Part shown: positions 56,126 through 64,000 of the stretch, one piece after another
Layout of the letters: each line of letters opens with the position of its first letter
Numbering within the stretch: the stretch's first letter is position 1
From: Mycoplasmopsis bovis 8790
GTDB taxonomy: Bacteria > Bacillota_I > Bacilli_A > Mycoplasmatales > Metamycoplasmataceae
DNA length: 64,000 nt
Assembly (NCBI RefSeq): GCF_005061465.1
Contig: NZ_LAUS01000004.1
Span: forward strand, 1 to 64,000
Direction: 5' to 3'
Made by a program: the position numbers and the translations under genes
Notes under the pieces: generated by a model
Told to the model about the DNA's origin: nothing
The model's database searches: none
Seen by the model: only the letters and a program-made list of their open reading frames with translations

Positions 56126-56908
56126 ATGAAGCAATTTATAGTAATTGGCAATTGAAAAATGTATAAAACATTTACAGAAACATTAAACTTTTTTGATGAG
56201 TTTGCTATCGAATACAAAAAGTTTCGTAAAGCTAATCCTGAATTAGTTCCTTACATTGATAATAACATTTTTGGTGTAGCACCTTCACAATGTAATTTGC
56301 CTGCTTATTTTACAAATAAGATTCCTGAACTTAAATTATGCAGTCAAAATATGTCTAAAAATGAAGAGGGCGCTTTTACTGGAGAAGTAAGTGCAAGAAT
56401 GCTTAGAGATATCAATGTTTCATATGCTTTATGTGGGCATTCAGAAAGAAGAAGATACCACAGCAACCATGAAAATGATGAATCAACTCATTTAAAAATA
56501 AAGCAATCAGTAAAATATGACATAACACCTATTATCTGCATTGGTGAATCTAAAGAAGACAGAGATGCTGGTAGAACTGAAGAAGCTATTCACAAGCAGT
56601 TGCAAATTCTTTTAGATGAGGTTAATATTCACAAAGTTATTATAGCTTATGAACCAGTATGATCGATAGGCACTGGAATAACCCCTACTCCTGAAGAAGT
56701 TGAAAATGTCAGCGCACTAATTCATAAGTTAACTAGCCCTGAAGTACCTGTTTTATATGGTGGCAGTGTTAGTGATAAAAATATAAATGATTTTACTAAT
56801 TTGCCTAATTTAAACGGCTTTTTGGTTGGATCTGCAAGTTTAAAAATAGACAAATTTTTAAAACTTATATCAGCAAATACTGATGGAATTATGCCTAAAG
56901 ATAAATAA
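56126..56908 (+). CDS. tpiA: Triosephosphate isomerase
   Basis: 260 residues. Interconverts dihydroxyacetone phosphate and glyceraldehyde 3-phosphate in glycolysis. Active-site parts: GNWKMYK near 8-14 (Lys), CGHSERR near 104 (His), AYEPVWSIGTG near 175 (Glu) and LYGGSVS. Both Trp are TGA. AAGGAG precedes the start. Confidence 0.97.
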
Positions 56909-56946
56909 AAAAACTGAAAATGGATTTTGCTCCATTTCAGTTTTTT
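56908..56946. terminator. Bidirectional terminator between tpiA and deoC
   Basis: AAAAAACTGAAAATGGA pairs with TCCATTTCAGTTTTTT, one bulged A; loop TTTTG near 56925-56930. Confidence 0.85.
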
Positions 56947-56955
56947 ATTATGTTT

Positions 56956-57624
56956 TTAGTAGCCACCGTGTGACTCTTTGCCTTCAACTATAGCAACAGA
57001 TCTGCTTGTGCCAAATCTAGTTGCACCTGCTTGGTACATTTCAACCATATCATCTTTATTTGATATACCACCAGCAGCTTTAATTAATAGTTTGTCACCA
57101 CAAACTGATTTCATTATTTTAACATCTTCTAAGCTCGCACCACGAGTTGAAAAACCGGTTGATGTTTTGATAAATTCAGCACCTGATTGCATAACAATTT
57201 CAGTAACTTTTTCTATTTCTTCTTTAGTTAGAAGCGCTGTTTCAACAACAACTTTAAGAATATGCTTTCCACAGGCATGTTTTACAACCATAATGTCTTT
57301 AAGCACATAGTCATAGTCTTTATCTTTTAGCTTGCCAATGTTGATAACCATATCAATTTCATCAGCACCAGCTTTTATAGCTTCTGAAGCTTCATATGCT
57401 TTGCAGTTTGTAAGCATTGCGCCCAAAGGGAAACCTATAACTGAAGTAATGCCAATATCTGTTCCCTTTAACTGTTCTTTTACATATGGAACATATGAAG
57501 AATTAACACACACTGTTTTGAAGTTATATTGTTTTGCTTCAGCAATTAATTTATCAATATCTGCTTTCGTAGCTTCAGCCTTTAAAAATGTGTGGTCAAT
57601 CATTTTGTTGTAATCAATTTTCAT
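56956..57624 (-). CDS. deoC: Deoxyribose-phosphate aldolase
   Basis: 222 residues. Splits deoxyribose 5-phosphate into acetaldehyde and glyceraldehyde 3-phosphate. DHTFLKAEAT at the start, VVVETALL, and FIKTSTGFSTRGAS with the Schiff-base Lys near 156. GAGGAA precedes the start, which lies 9 bases after the deoA stop. Third gene of deoD-deoA-deoC. Confidence 0.96.
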   Translation of the reverse strand: MKIDYNKMIDHTFLKAEATKADIDKLIAEAKQYNFKTVCVNSSYVPYVKEQLKGTDIGITSVIGFPLGAMLTNCKAYEASEAIKAGADEIDMVINIGKLKDKDYDYVLKDIMVVKHACGKHILKVVVETALLTKEEIEKVTEIVMQSGAEFIKTSTGFSTRGASLEDVKIMKSVCGDKLLIKAAGGISNKDDMVEMYQAGATRFGTSRSVAIVEGKESHGGY

Positions 57625-57633
57625 TTCATTCCT

Positions 57634-58929
57634 CTATTTTAGTCTGTCAATAATAATTTTATTTTCAACTTGCACTGTGCCAATTCTGTATGCTTTTGAT
57701 AATTCATCTTTTAGGACTGAATTAATTTCTTTTGAAGAGTAGAGTGTAAATAGCTTATCGCCTTTTGCGACTGTTTCATTGGTCTTTTTGTGCAATGTAA
57801 TACCAGCTTCAAAGTCAATTTTATCTTCCTTAGTTGCTCTACCAGCACCAAGCTTCATTGCAACAATTCCAAATGTTAGAGCATCAAAAATTTCTAAATA
57901 TCCACTGCTATCTGCATAGATATCAAATGAATATTTTGGACATCAAAATGAAGGGCTTTTTAACGCTTCAGTATCACCGCCTTGTAATTTGATGAATTCA
58001 TAAAATTTTTCTAATGCTTTACCATTTTTAATAACTTCATCAACTAATTTTAAGCCTTCTTCATGTGACTTAGCAATTTTAGCTTGCTCCATAATGGTTG
58101 CACATGACGAATAAACTAATTCCTTAAAGTCAGATGGACCATTGCCTTGAAGTGTTCTAATAGCTTCTAAAACTTCATTTTTATTGCCTATTTCCCTGCC
58201 AATTGGTCTAGACATATTTGTAATTTCAGCTCTTACATCAACATTTAGCTCTTTACCAATTGAAATCATTGTTCTAGATAATTCTCTTGCTAGTTCAGGC
58301 GTTTTCATAAATGCACCATTACCACATTTAACATCTAATAAAATTGCATCGCTACCAGTTGCAAGTTTTTTAGACATTATGCTAGAAGCTATAAGTGGAA
58401 TTGACTGTACACATGAAGTAACATCTCTTAAGGCATATATTTTTTTATCAGCAGGGACTAATGAACTGCTTTGTCCAATTACAGCAATTTTGTGTTCTTT
58501 AACTTGCTTTTTAAATTGAGCATCACTAAGTTCAACTGTAAAGCCCGGAATTGATTCTAATTTATCAATTGTCCCGCCTGTATGACCCAGACCTCTGCCT
58601 GACATTTTTGCAACGGGAGCTCCTAAAGCTGCGCAAATAGGAGCAACAGCTAGTGTTGTTTTATCACCTACACCACCAGTTGAGTGCTTATCAACTTTTA
58701 TGCCAGGAATATCTGATAGGTCAATTACATCGCCTGAATGCATCATAAATTTAGTAAAGTAAGCTAATTCAGCTGATTCCATTCCTTGAAACATTACAGC
58801 CATTAAAAAAGCAGCCATTTGATAATCAGGAGTTTGTCCCTTGACATATGAACCTAATAAAAAGTCTATTTCGCTGTTGCTAAGAGCTTTACCTAATCTC
58901 TTTTTCTCAATTAAATCAACAATACGCAT
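57634..58929 (-). CDS. deoA: Thymidine/pyrimidine-nucleoside phosphorylase
   Basis: 431 residues with TGA as Trp. Phosphorolyses thymidine (and perhaps uridine) to base and sugar 1-phosphate. MRIVDLIEKKRLGKALS, KVDKHSTGGVGDKTTLAVAP near 80-100, MSGRGLGHTGGTIDKLES and the C-terminal domain VAMKLGAGRATKEDK all fit. The KxSxGG and lobe arrangement suggest the Pdp-type enzyme of Gram-positives. Confidence 0.95.
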
Positions 58930-58947
58930 TTTGTTCCTAATAGTTAA

Positions 58948-59649
58948 TTATGCTAACTCTAAAGCTATTTTCATCATATTATTAAATGATGTTTGGCGCT
59001 CTTCAGGTGTTGTTTCTTCGTGTGTAATTAAGTTATCACTAACTGTTAGTAAGCAAGCAGCTTGCTTTCCTAATTTTTCAGCATTTGTAAATAGTGCATA
59101 GCTTTCCATTTCCACACAAGCAGCTTGTGATTCAGCTATTCTTTCACTAAGGGGCACTGATGAGTAAAATACATCAGAAGAATGAGTTCTAGCTGTTTTT
59201 ATTTCAATTCCTAGCTTTTCAGCTGATTTTTTAATTTCTTCATTTAGTGAAGCACTTGGATAAGCCACAAATGAGTGGTCATTTAACACTAATTTTCTAA
59301 AAGCGTTTGAATCAGCGTAAGCTGAATCAACTAATACTGTGTCATATAATTTTAAGTCTTCTACATAGGCACCTGTAGAACCAACTCTAATAATTTTGTC
59401 AACATCATAGAACTTAAATAATTCATAACTATATATACCAATTGATGGGCAACCCATTCCACTAGCAGCTATAGAAACTTTTTTGCCTTTGTATGTACCT
59501 GTGTACATAAAAACGTTTCTAACTGTATTTACTAATTCATATCCTTCATCTAAAAATGTTTCAGCAATATACTTTGCTCTTAAAGGGTCACCAGGCATTA
59601 AAACTAATTTAGCAATTGATCCTTTTGGTGCATTTATGTGTGGTGTCAT
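58948..59649 (-). CDS. deoD: Purine-nucleoside phosphorylase, DeoD type
   Basis: 233 residues, hexameric type. TPHINAPKGSIAKLVLMPGDPLRAKYIAE, GMGCPSIGIYSYEL, RVGSTGAY and EMESYALF are diagnostic, with catalytic Asp in TVSDNLITHE. AAGGAG precedes the start. First gene of the salvage operon. Confidence 0.97.
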   Translation of the reverse strand: MTPHINAPKGSIAKLVLMPGDPLRAKYIAETFLDEGYELVNTVRNVFMYTGTYKGKKVSIAASGMGCPSIGIYSYELFKFYDVDKIIRVGSTGAYVEDLKLYDTVLVDSAYADSNAFRKLVLNDHSFVAYPSASLNEEIKKSAEKLGIEIKTARTHSSDVFYSSVPLSERIAESQAACVEMESYALFTNAEKLGKQAACLLTVSDNLITHEETTPEERQTSFNNMMKIALELA

Positions 59650-59933
59650 ATTTTCTCCTTAATGCAATATTAAAATTTATGAATCTAATAAAAATCTGAT
59701 TAAATGTGTGATTTATATTTTATTAGAGCCTACATAATATGCTTTATTATATAAATAAAACTATCATATATATTTTAACATAATGGGGGTATGTTTTGCC
59801 TATATAAACGCTTTGGTAATCTGTAAATATTTGATAAAATAATTGTTTATTTTCTATTGTTTTTTGCTAATTTTTATATTATTTAATGACATTTGTTAAT
59901 ATATATACTTTTTATAAGAAATAAGGAGGGCAT
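59650..59933. other. Divergent intergenic region deoD / HAD gene
   Basis: 284 A+T-rich bases presumably holding both promoters. A GGGGG tract at 59786-59790 stands out, but no operator or hairpin is clear. Confidence 0.4.
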
Positions 59934-60758
59934 ATGCTAAAAAAAGGCATTGTTTTTAGTGACGTGGATGGCACCATTTACTCACGTGATAATTACGTAT
60001 CTAATTTCAACCTAGATATTATTAAGTCATATCAAATAAGCTTCAATATAGCAACTGGTAATCCTATTTGCCCTAGAATGTTAAAATTAGCAAAACTTAC
60101 CGATGCTGACTATATTATAGGCTCATCCGGAGCACAAATTTACGATTATAAAAACGGTAAATTTGTTAAAGAAGACTACATTGATGCTGATGCAGTTAAA
60201 CAAATATTTAAGATTTTTTGAGAAAAAAATATTCCAGCAGCAGCTTGGTCAAGCCATATTTTTTATGCTTTTAGAGAAAATGAAAAAGAGTTTCTAAATA
60301 AAATTTATTACAGATATGAAAGCTTTGACCAATTCACTATGTATAAAGGCGAATCAGACATAAAGCCAATAGCTAAAATGGAAGTGTATTTTGAAAACTT
60401 TGACAAAATTGATGAACTTATGGCTGAGCTTTCAAAACTAAAATGTAAGCTAATAAAAACACATATGAATTTAGAAATCTTACCGATAAAAGAATCTAAA
60501 GGCAATGCAATTATGTGAATGCTTGATAATGTACTAAAAGACTACAGTACAGATGAAATTATGGTCATAGGTGACAGCGAAAATGACTTTAGTATGTTCA
60601 AAAAGTTTAATTATTCATATGTTATGGATAATGCAAAGGATGAAGTTAAGAAAAGAGCTAACTTTGTAACTAAAGATGTGCAAGAACATGGTTTAGGATA
60701 TGCAATTTTGGACTATATACAAAAATTCCAAGGCAACTTAAGTAAAAAAGAAGAATAA
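59934..60758 (+). CDS. Cof-type HAD-IIB phosphatase
   Basis: 274 residues, normal for the family. Motif I FSDVDGTIY near 8 with both Asp, motif II-like IATGNP, cap domain, motif III Lys in ESKGNAI, motif IV VIGDSENDFSMF near 208. Such enzymes dephosphorylate sugar phosphates or cofactors; substrate unknown. AAGGAGGG precedes the start. Confidence 0.92.
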
Positions 60759-60773
60759 TAGTTGGCCATTTTT

Positions 60774-60797
60774 GCCTATTTTATAGGCATTATGGCT
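60774..60797 (+). terminator. Dispersed element forming the terminator after the HAD gene
   Basis: GCCTATTTTATAGGC (60774-60788) is a perfect GCCTAT/ATAGGC-type hairpin, followed by ATTATGGC and a T-run. An outer pairing with GGCCAT upstream (60764-60769) is possible. Confidence 0.6.
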
Positions 60798-60870
60798 TTT
60801 TTAAAATTTGTGCAATATTAACGATATTAAAATTTTGTTAAAATTTTGAAAGTAATAAGGCGGTGTTTAT

Positions 60871-62139
60871 ATGGCTAAATTTATTGATGAGATTAAACTA
60901 ACTTTAATAGCAGGAAAAGGCGGAGATGGAATTATTTCTTTCAGAAGAGAAGCTCACGTTGATAAGGGTGGCCCTGATGGCGGTGATGGTGGTAAAGGCG
61001 GAAACATCTATTTTGTAGGTGATAAAGGAAAGAATACCTTACTTTCGCTTTATGGAAATAAGCAAATTAGTGCAGAAGATGGCATTAATGGCGGACCTAA
61101 AAACCTTTATGGAGCAACTGGCAAAAGCACATATGTAAAGGTTCCGATTGGCACAATGGTGTATAAAAATGATAAATTGGTTGCTGATATAGTAGAAGAA
61201 AAAGAATATTTAGTTGCTCAAGGTGGATTAGGTGGCAGAGGGAATGCCAAATTTAAAAGCAGTAGAAATACTGCACCAAGAATTTGTGAAAATGGAACAC
61301 CTGGAGAAAAGTATTTAGCTCATATTGTGCTTAAAGTAATGTCTGATGTTGGTATTATAGGAAAACCTAGTGCTGGCAAAAGCACACTACTTAGCGCCAT
61401 ATCAAATGCCAAAGCTAAAATTGCTGAGTATGAATTTACCACATTAGTTCCTCAATTAGGCTTAGTTAAATATCATGATCATTCTTTTACAGTAGCAGAT
61501 TTACCAGGATTAATTAAGGGCGCTTCAGAAGGAAAAGGACTAGGAATTCAGTTTTTAAGACACATTGAAAGATGCAGAGTTGTTGTACAAATAATTGACT
61601 TTGGTTCTGATGAAAAAGATCCAATTGAAGACTTTGAAGTAATTAATAAAGAATTAGAAGAATATAGTAAAAAATTAGCTAACAAATCCAAAGTAGTTGT
61701 TGCTAATAAGTCAGATTTACAGGGTTTTCGGGAAAGAGTTGACGCATTTAAGGATAAATATCCTGATGTTGATGTAGTTGAAATAAGTGCTATTGAACGC
61801 AGTAATTTAGATGAATTAAAAGGCAAAATTTGGAAAGTATTAGAAGAGACAAAAATGACACCAACTGAAGAAGGGGATGAAGAAGAATCGGTTGTTGAAA
61901 TTAAATTAGAAGAAGATTATACAATATCAAATCCATATACAGGATTTTTTGAAATAACTGGGCCTAAAATAGAGCAAATATATCACAAAATTCCGTTAGT
62001 TAGTTATGATAATTTAATACGGTTTAATACAATGCTTAAAAAAATAGGTGTTTGAGATGATTTGCTTAAGTATGACATAAAGCCGGGAGATACTGTCAGA
62101 ATCCTAGAGTATGAGTTTGAGTGAGATGGAGAATTTTAA
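60871..62139 (+). CDS. obgE: GTPase ObgE
   Basis: 422 residues. Obg acts in 50S maturation and stress signalling. Glycine-rich Obg domain at 1-158 (GGDGIISFRREAHVDKGGPDGGDGGKGG spans 18-45), G domain with GKPSAGKST near 168, DLPGLIKGASEGKGLG and NKSD, then the C-terminal OCT domain. In-frame TGA read as Trp near the end. Confidence 0.96.
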
Positions 62140-62145
62140 GCCCAA

Positions 62146-62203
62146 TTTGCCTGTTTTATAGGCAAATATAAAAAAGCAGCATGTGATCTACATGTTGCTT
62201 TTT
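62146..62203 (+). terminator. Dispersed element plus terminator after obgE
   Basis: TTTGCCTGTTTTATAGGCAAA-type perfect hairpin at 62146-62166, then AAAAAGCAGCATGT (62171-62184) pairing with ACATGTTGCTTTTT (62190-62203) with one G-T pair. The second hairpin is a bidirectional terminator. Best copy of the dispersed element. Confidence 0.8.
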
Positions 62204-62208
62204 CATTG

Positions 62209-63741
62209 TTAACTAAGTTTAGATATTTTTTGACCTAAATTAATTTTCTCTAAAAACTTTTTAGCCACTTCTAATTGTTCGGCTTTAGATTTTTTAAGCT
62301 CTTCTTCAGCTTTCTTTTGCTCTTCTTCTTTTTCTTTTATTTGTCCTTGCAAGCTCTTCTTTTTTCCTTCATCTGAAGCAGTTTCTAGCTCTTTTTTAAG
62401 ATCTGTAATTTCAGCTTTTAGCTCTTCAATAGTAGTTACAGCAGGCTTTAATTTGCTATATTCAACTATTTCTTCATAATTAGAAATCATATCAAGATCT
62501 TTTATTTCATCAACTCATTTATCTAATTGAGTTGGTAAGTATTGATCTTGCGGACTAACAGTAACCTTTTTATCTTGGTTATCTAAGTCAAAGTCTTTGA
62601 TAATATCATAAATTTTGTAACTTGATTTTTTATTAGGTTCTGCTGTGTTTTCCAACACTTCTAGGAAGTATTTGAAATCATATTTCTTAGTTTCTTCATT
62701 TTTTACTAATCTAGCTGATATGTATGTTGGAACACGTCAACCGTTAATGAATAAAATGTCTTGAATTAATTTAACAATCTGTATTGAAGTAGTACCATAA
62801 TTTTTCATAGTGTCATAGTACTTTTCAAATCTTTCCTTGTCAGCATCTAAATTGAAATCATCATCAAGCATTTCAGATAATAAGTCTGAATTTTTTTCTA
62901 AAAATTCTGAAGTATTGGCAATGAATTCATTTCATTTTTCACTGTCTTGCTTAATTTCTTTTTTAAATAATGGAACAGGAGTTAAAATCTTATCATTATA
63001 TGATAGGTCATAATTTCTTAAGAAATTAACGGGTGGAAGTGCTAAAAGATAACCCTCTTCATTATTGTTTTTATTAATTCTTATATGGTTGTCCTTATAG
63101 ATCTGAAGCACGTGCTGTATAACTTCTGAAGGCTTAGCATTGTTCTTATTTGCATCTTCAATAAATGAAAGAAACTTTTCTGAGAAGTAATTGGAAGTTT
63201 GGCTATAAGGCTTAACCAAAGGATTAAATTCAGATAAAGATGAACCATATGCATTTGCATTATTCTGTTTAATTAATTCATCTTCTATATCTAAAAAGGT
63301 TGATAAATATGGTGTGCCATCAAAATAGCCTCTTAAAATAACTTTTAGATCTTCATGGTGTACTTTTGATCTAACAATAGATGAAAGGTTTCTAAAAGTA
63401 ATTGTTAGTGACTTTATATCATTCGCAAAGTATAAATATTTTGTTTCGGCAATTTCTTTATGTAATTTTTCTTTGACGCTTTCAATGTTGTTTGCTCTGA
63501 CTTCATATTCGTTCTTTTTTCTTGAATCGGCTTGCTTGGAAGCTAAATCTTTTAAGAACTTAATTCGAAAATCAATGTGCTGCTTGTTATTAGCATTAGA
63601 TATTGGATTTGTTTTTAAAAACTTTTTAGCAAGTAATATGCTAGGGCTTAATTTATGAATGCAGCTAGCTGAAATAACTGGCAATGCAAAAGCAGAAACA
63701 GATGAAGTGATTAATAATGTTCTTTTAATGTTATTTTTCAT
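62209..63741 (-). CDS. Putative lipoprotein with C-terminal coiled coil
   Basis: 510 residues. Signal NIKRTLLITSSVSAFALPVISASC ends in a good lipobox (ISAS-C at 27). The body is helical, with no recognised family. Residues about 425-490 form a Lys/Glu-rich coiled coil (EELKAEITDLKKELETA, EKEEEQKKAEEELKKSK). Probably a surface antigen of the kind abundant in this genus. It follows the membrane protein gene at 63749 with a 7-base gap, so the two are likely co-transcribed. Confidence 0.8.
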
Positions 63742-63748
63742 AATACCT

Positions 63749-64000
63749 CTATAAAATAGCTTTGTAATTTCAGCTTTTTATTCCTGCATAAGCAATAAAA
63801 ACACCGATTGATAGTATTATTATTGAAATAGCAATACCAGCAATAGAGTAGGCCATTTGATATCTAGCTTGGCCTATAACACTAGCATCTAAAGAAACAA
63901 AATTGTTTATATCAATTATAAATAATGCATTATGAATAATTATTGAACAATATATAATGCAAATTAAGGCTAATAATGCAAGAATTGATCATACAATTGT
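63749..64000 (-). CDS. Membrane protein, C-terminal part (runs off the right edge)
   Basis: 83 codons to a TAG. Two hydrophobic helices are visible: WSILALLALICIIYCSIII and MAYSIAGIAISIIILSIGVF, with a short loop (DINNFVSLDASVIGQARY) between, ending GIKSWNYKAIL. No family is recognised from this fragment. Its stop is 7 bases before the lipoprotein start. Confidence 0.75.

Overview
The window is a Mollicutes chromosome segment. It is very A+T-rich, and nearly every long gene reads through in-frame TGA codons at conserved tryptophan positions (for example the last residue of SecY, GNWKMYK in TpiA and WEQ in HsdS), so UGA encodes Trp (genetic code 4). Gene content, the hsd locus, Cys-anchored lipoproteins and rRNA features (A at 23S position 2057, A at 16S 965 and 967) fit the Mycoplasma (Mycoplasmopsis) bovis / agalactiae group. 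I cannot separate these species by eye.

Region 1 (1-13955) is a defence and DNA-variation island. It holds the 3' end of an expressed hsdS, an intact hsdR, a tyrosine recombinase bounded by 12-bp inverted repeats, and two inverted hsdS copies without ATG starts (silent donors). A P-loop ATPase with duplicated palindromic operators, a GIY-YIG nuclease with two DUF4357 modules, and a 1570-residue DUF4011-helicase-Vsr-like-DUF3320 protein (Hhe-type architecture) complete it. This looks like a phase-variable type I restriction system beside stand-alone defence genes.

Region 2 (14594-28907) is mostly housekeeping: gyrA with a degenerate phosphohexomutase-like neighbour, rpsD, rpmE, CIRCE-hrcA-grpE, mscL, rplU-rpmA, rsuA, an M42 peptidase, a YmdB-type phosphodiesterase, recA, recU and hup. 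Notable items are a small double-glycine-leader, bacteriocin-like peptide gene, an FKBP-like domain fused to GrpE, and a 25-bp palindrome shared by the recA/recU and helicase/gyrA divergent intergenic regions.

Region 3 (29528-52112) is the S10-spc-alpha ribosomal protein cluster, rpsJ to rplQ. It is split between rplO and secY by about 7.5 kb carrying a HAD-like protein, a histidine phosphatase and one 16S-23S rRNA operon without 5S or spacer tRNA. Several r-proteins carry long charged tails, most strikingly a histone H1-like tail on L4. The cluster also includes secY, adk, map, infA, rpmJ and rpoA.

Region 4 (52288-64000) holds an ECF transporter energizing module (ecfA1-ecfA2-ecfT), an atypical lipoprotein, tpiA, a nucleoside-salvage operon (deoD-deoA-deoC) feeding glycolysis through glyceraldehyde 3-phosphate, a Cof-type HAD phosphatase, obgE, and a lipoprotein behind a membrane protein that runs off the window. 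A short hairpin element (consensus GCCTGTTTTATAGGC) recurs about ten times in intergenic regions only. I saw no tRNA, IS element, prophage or CRISPR array.
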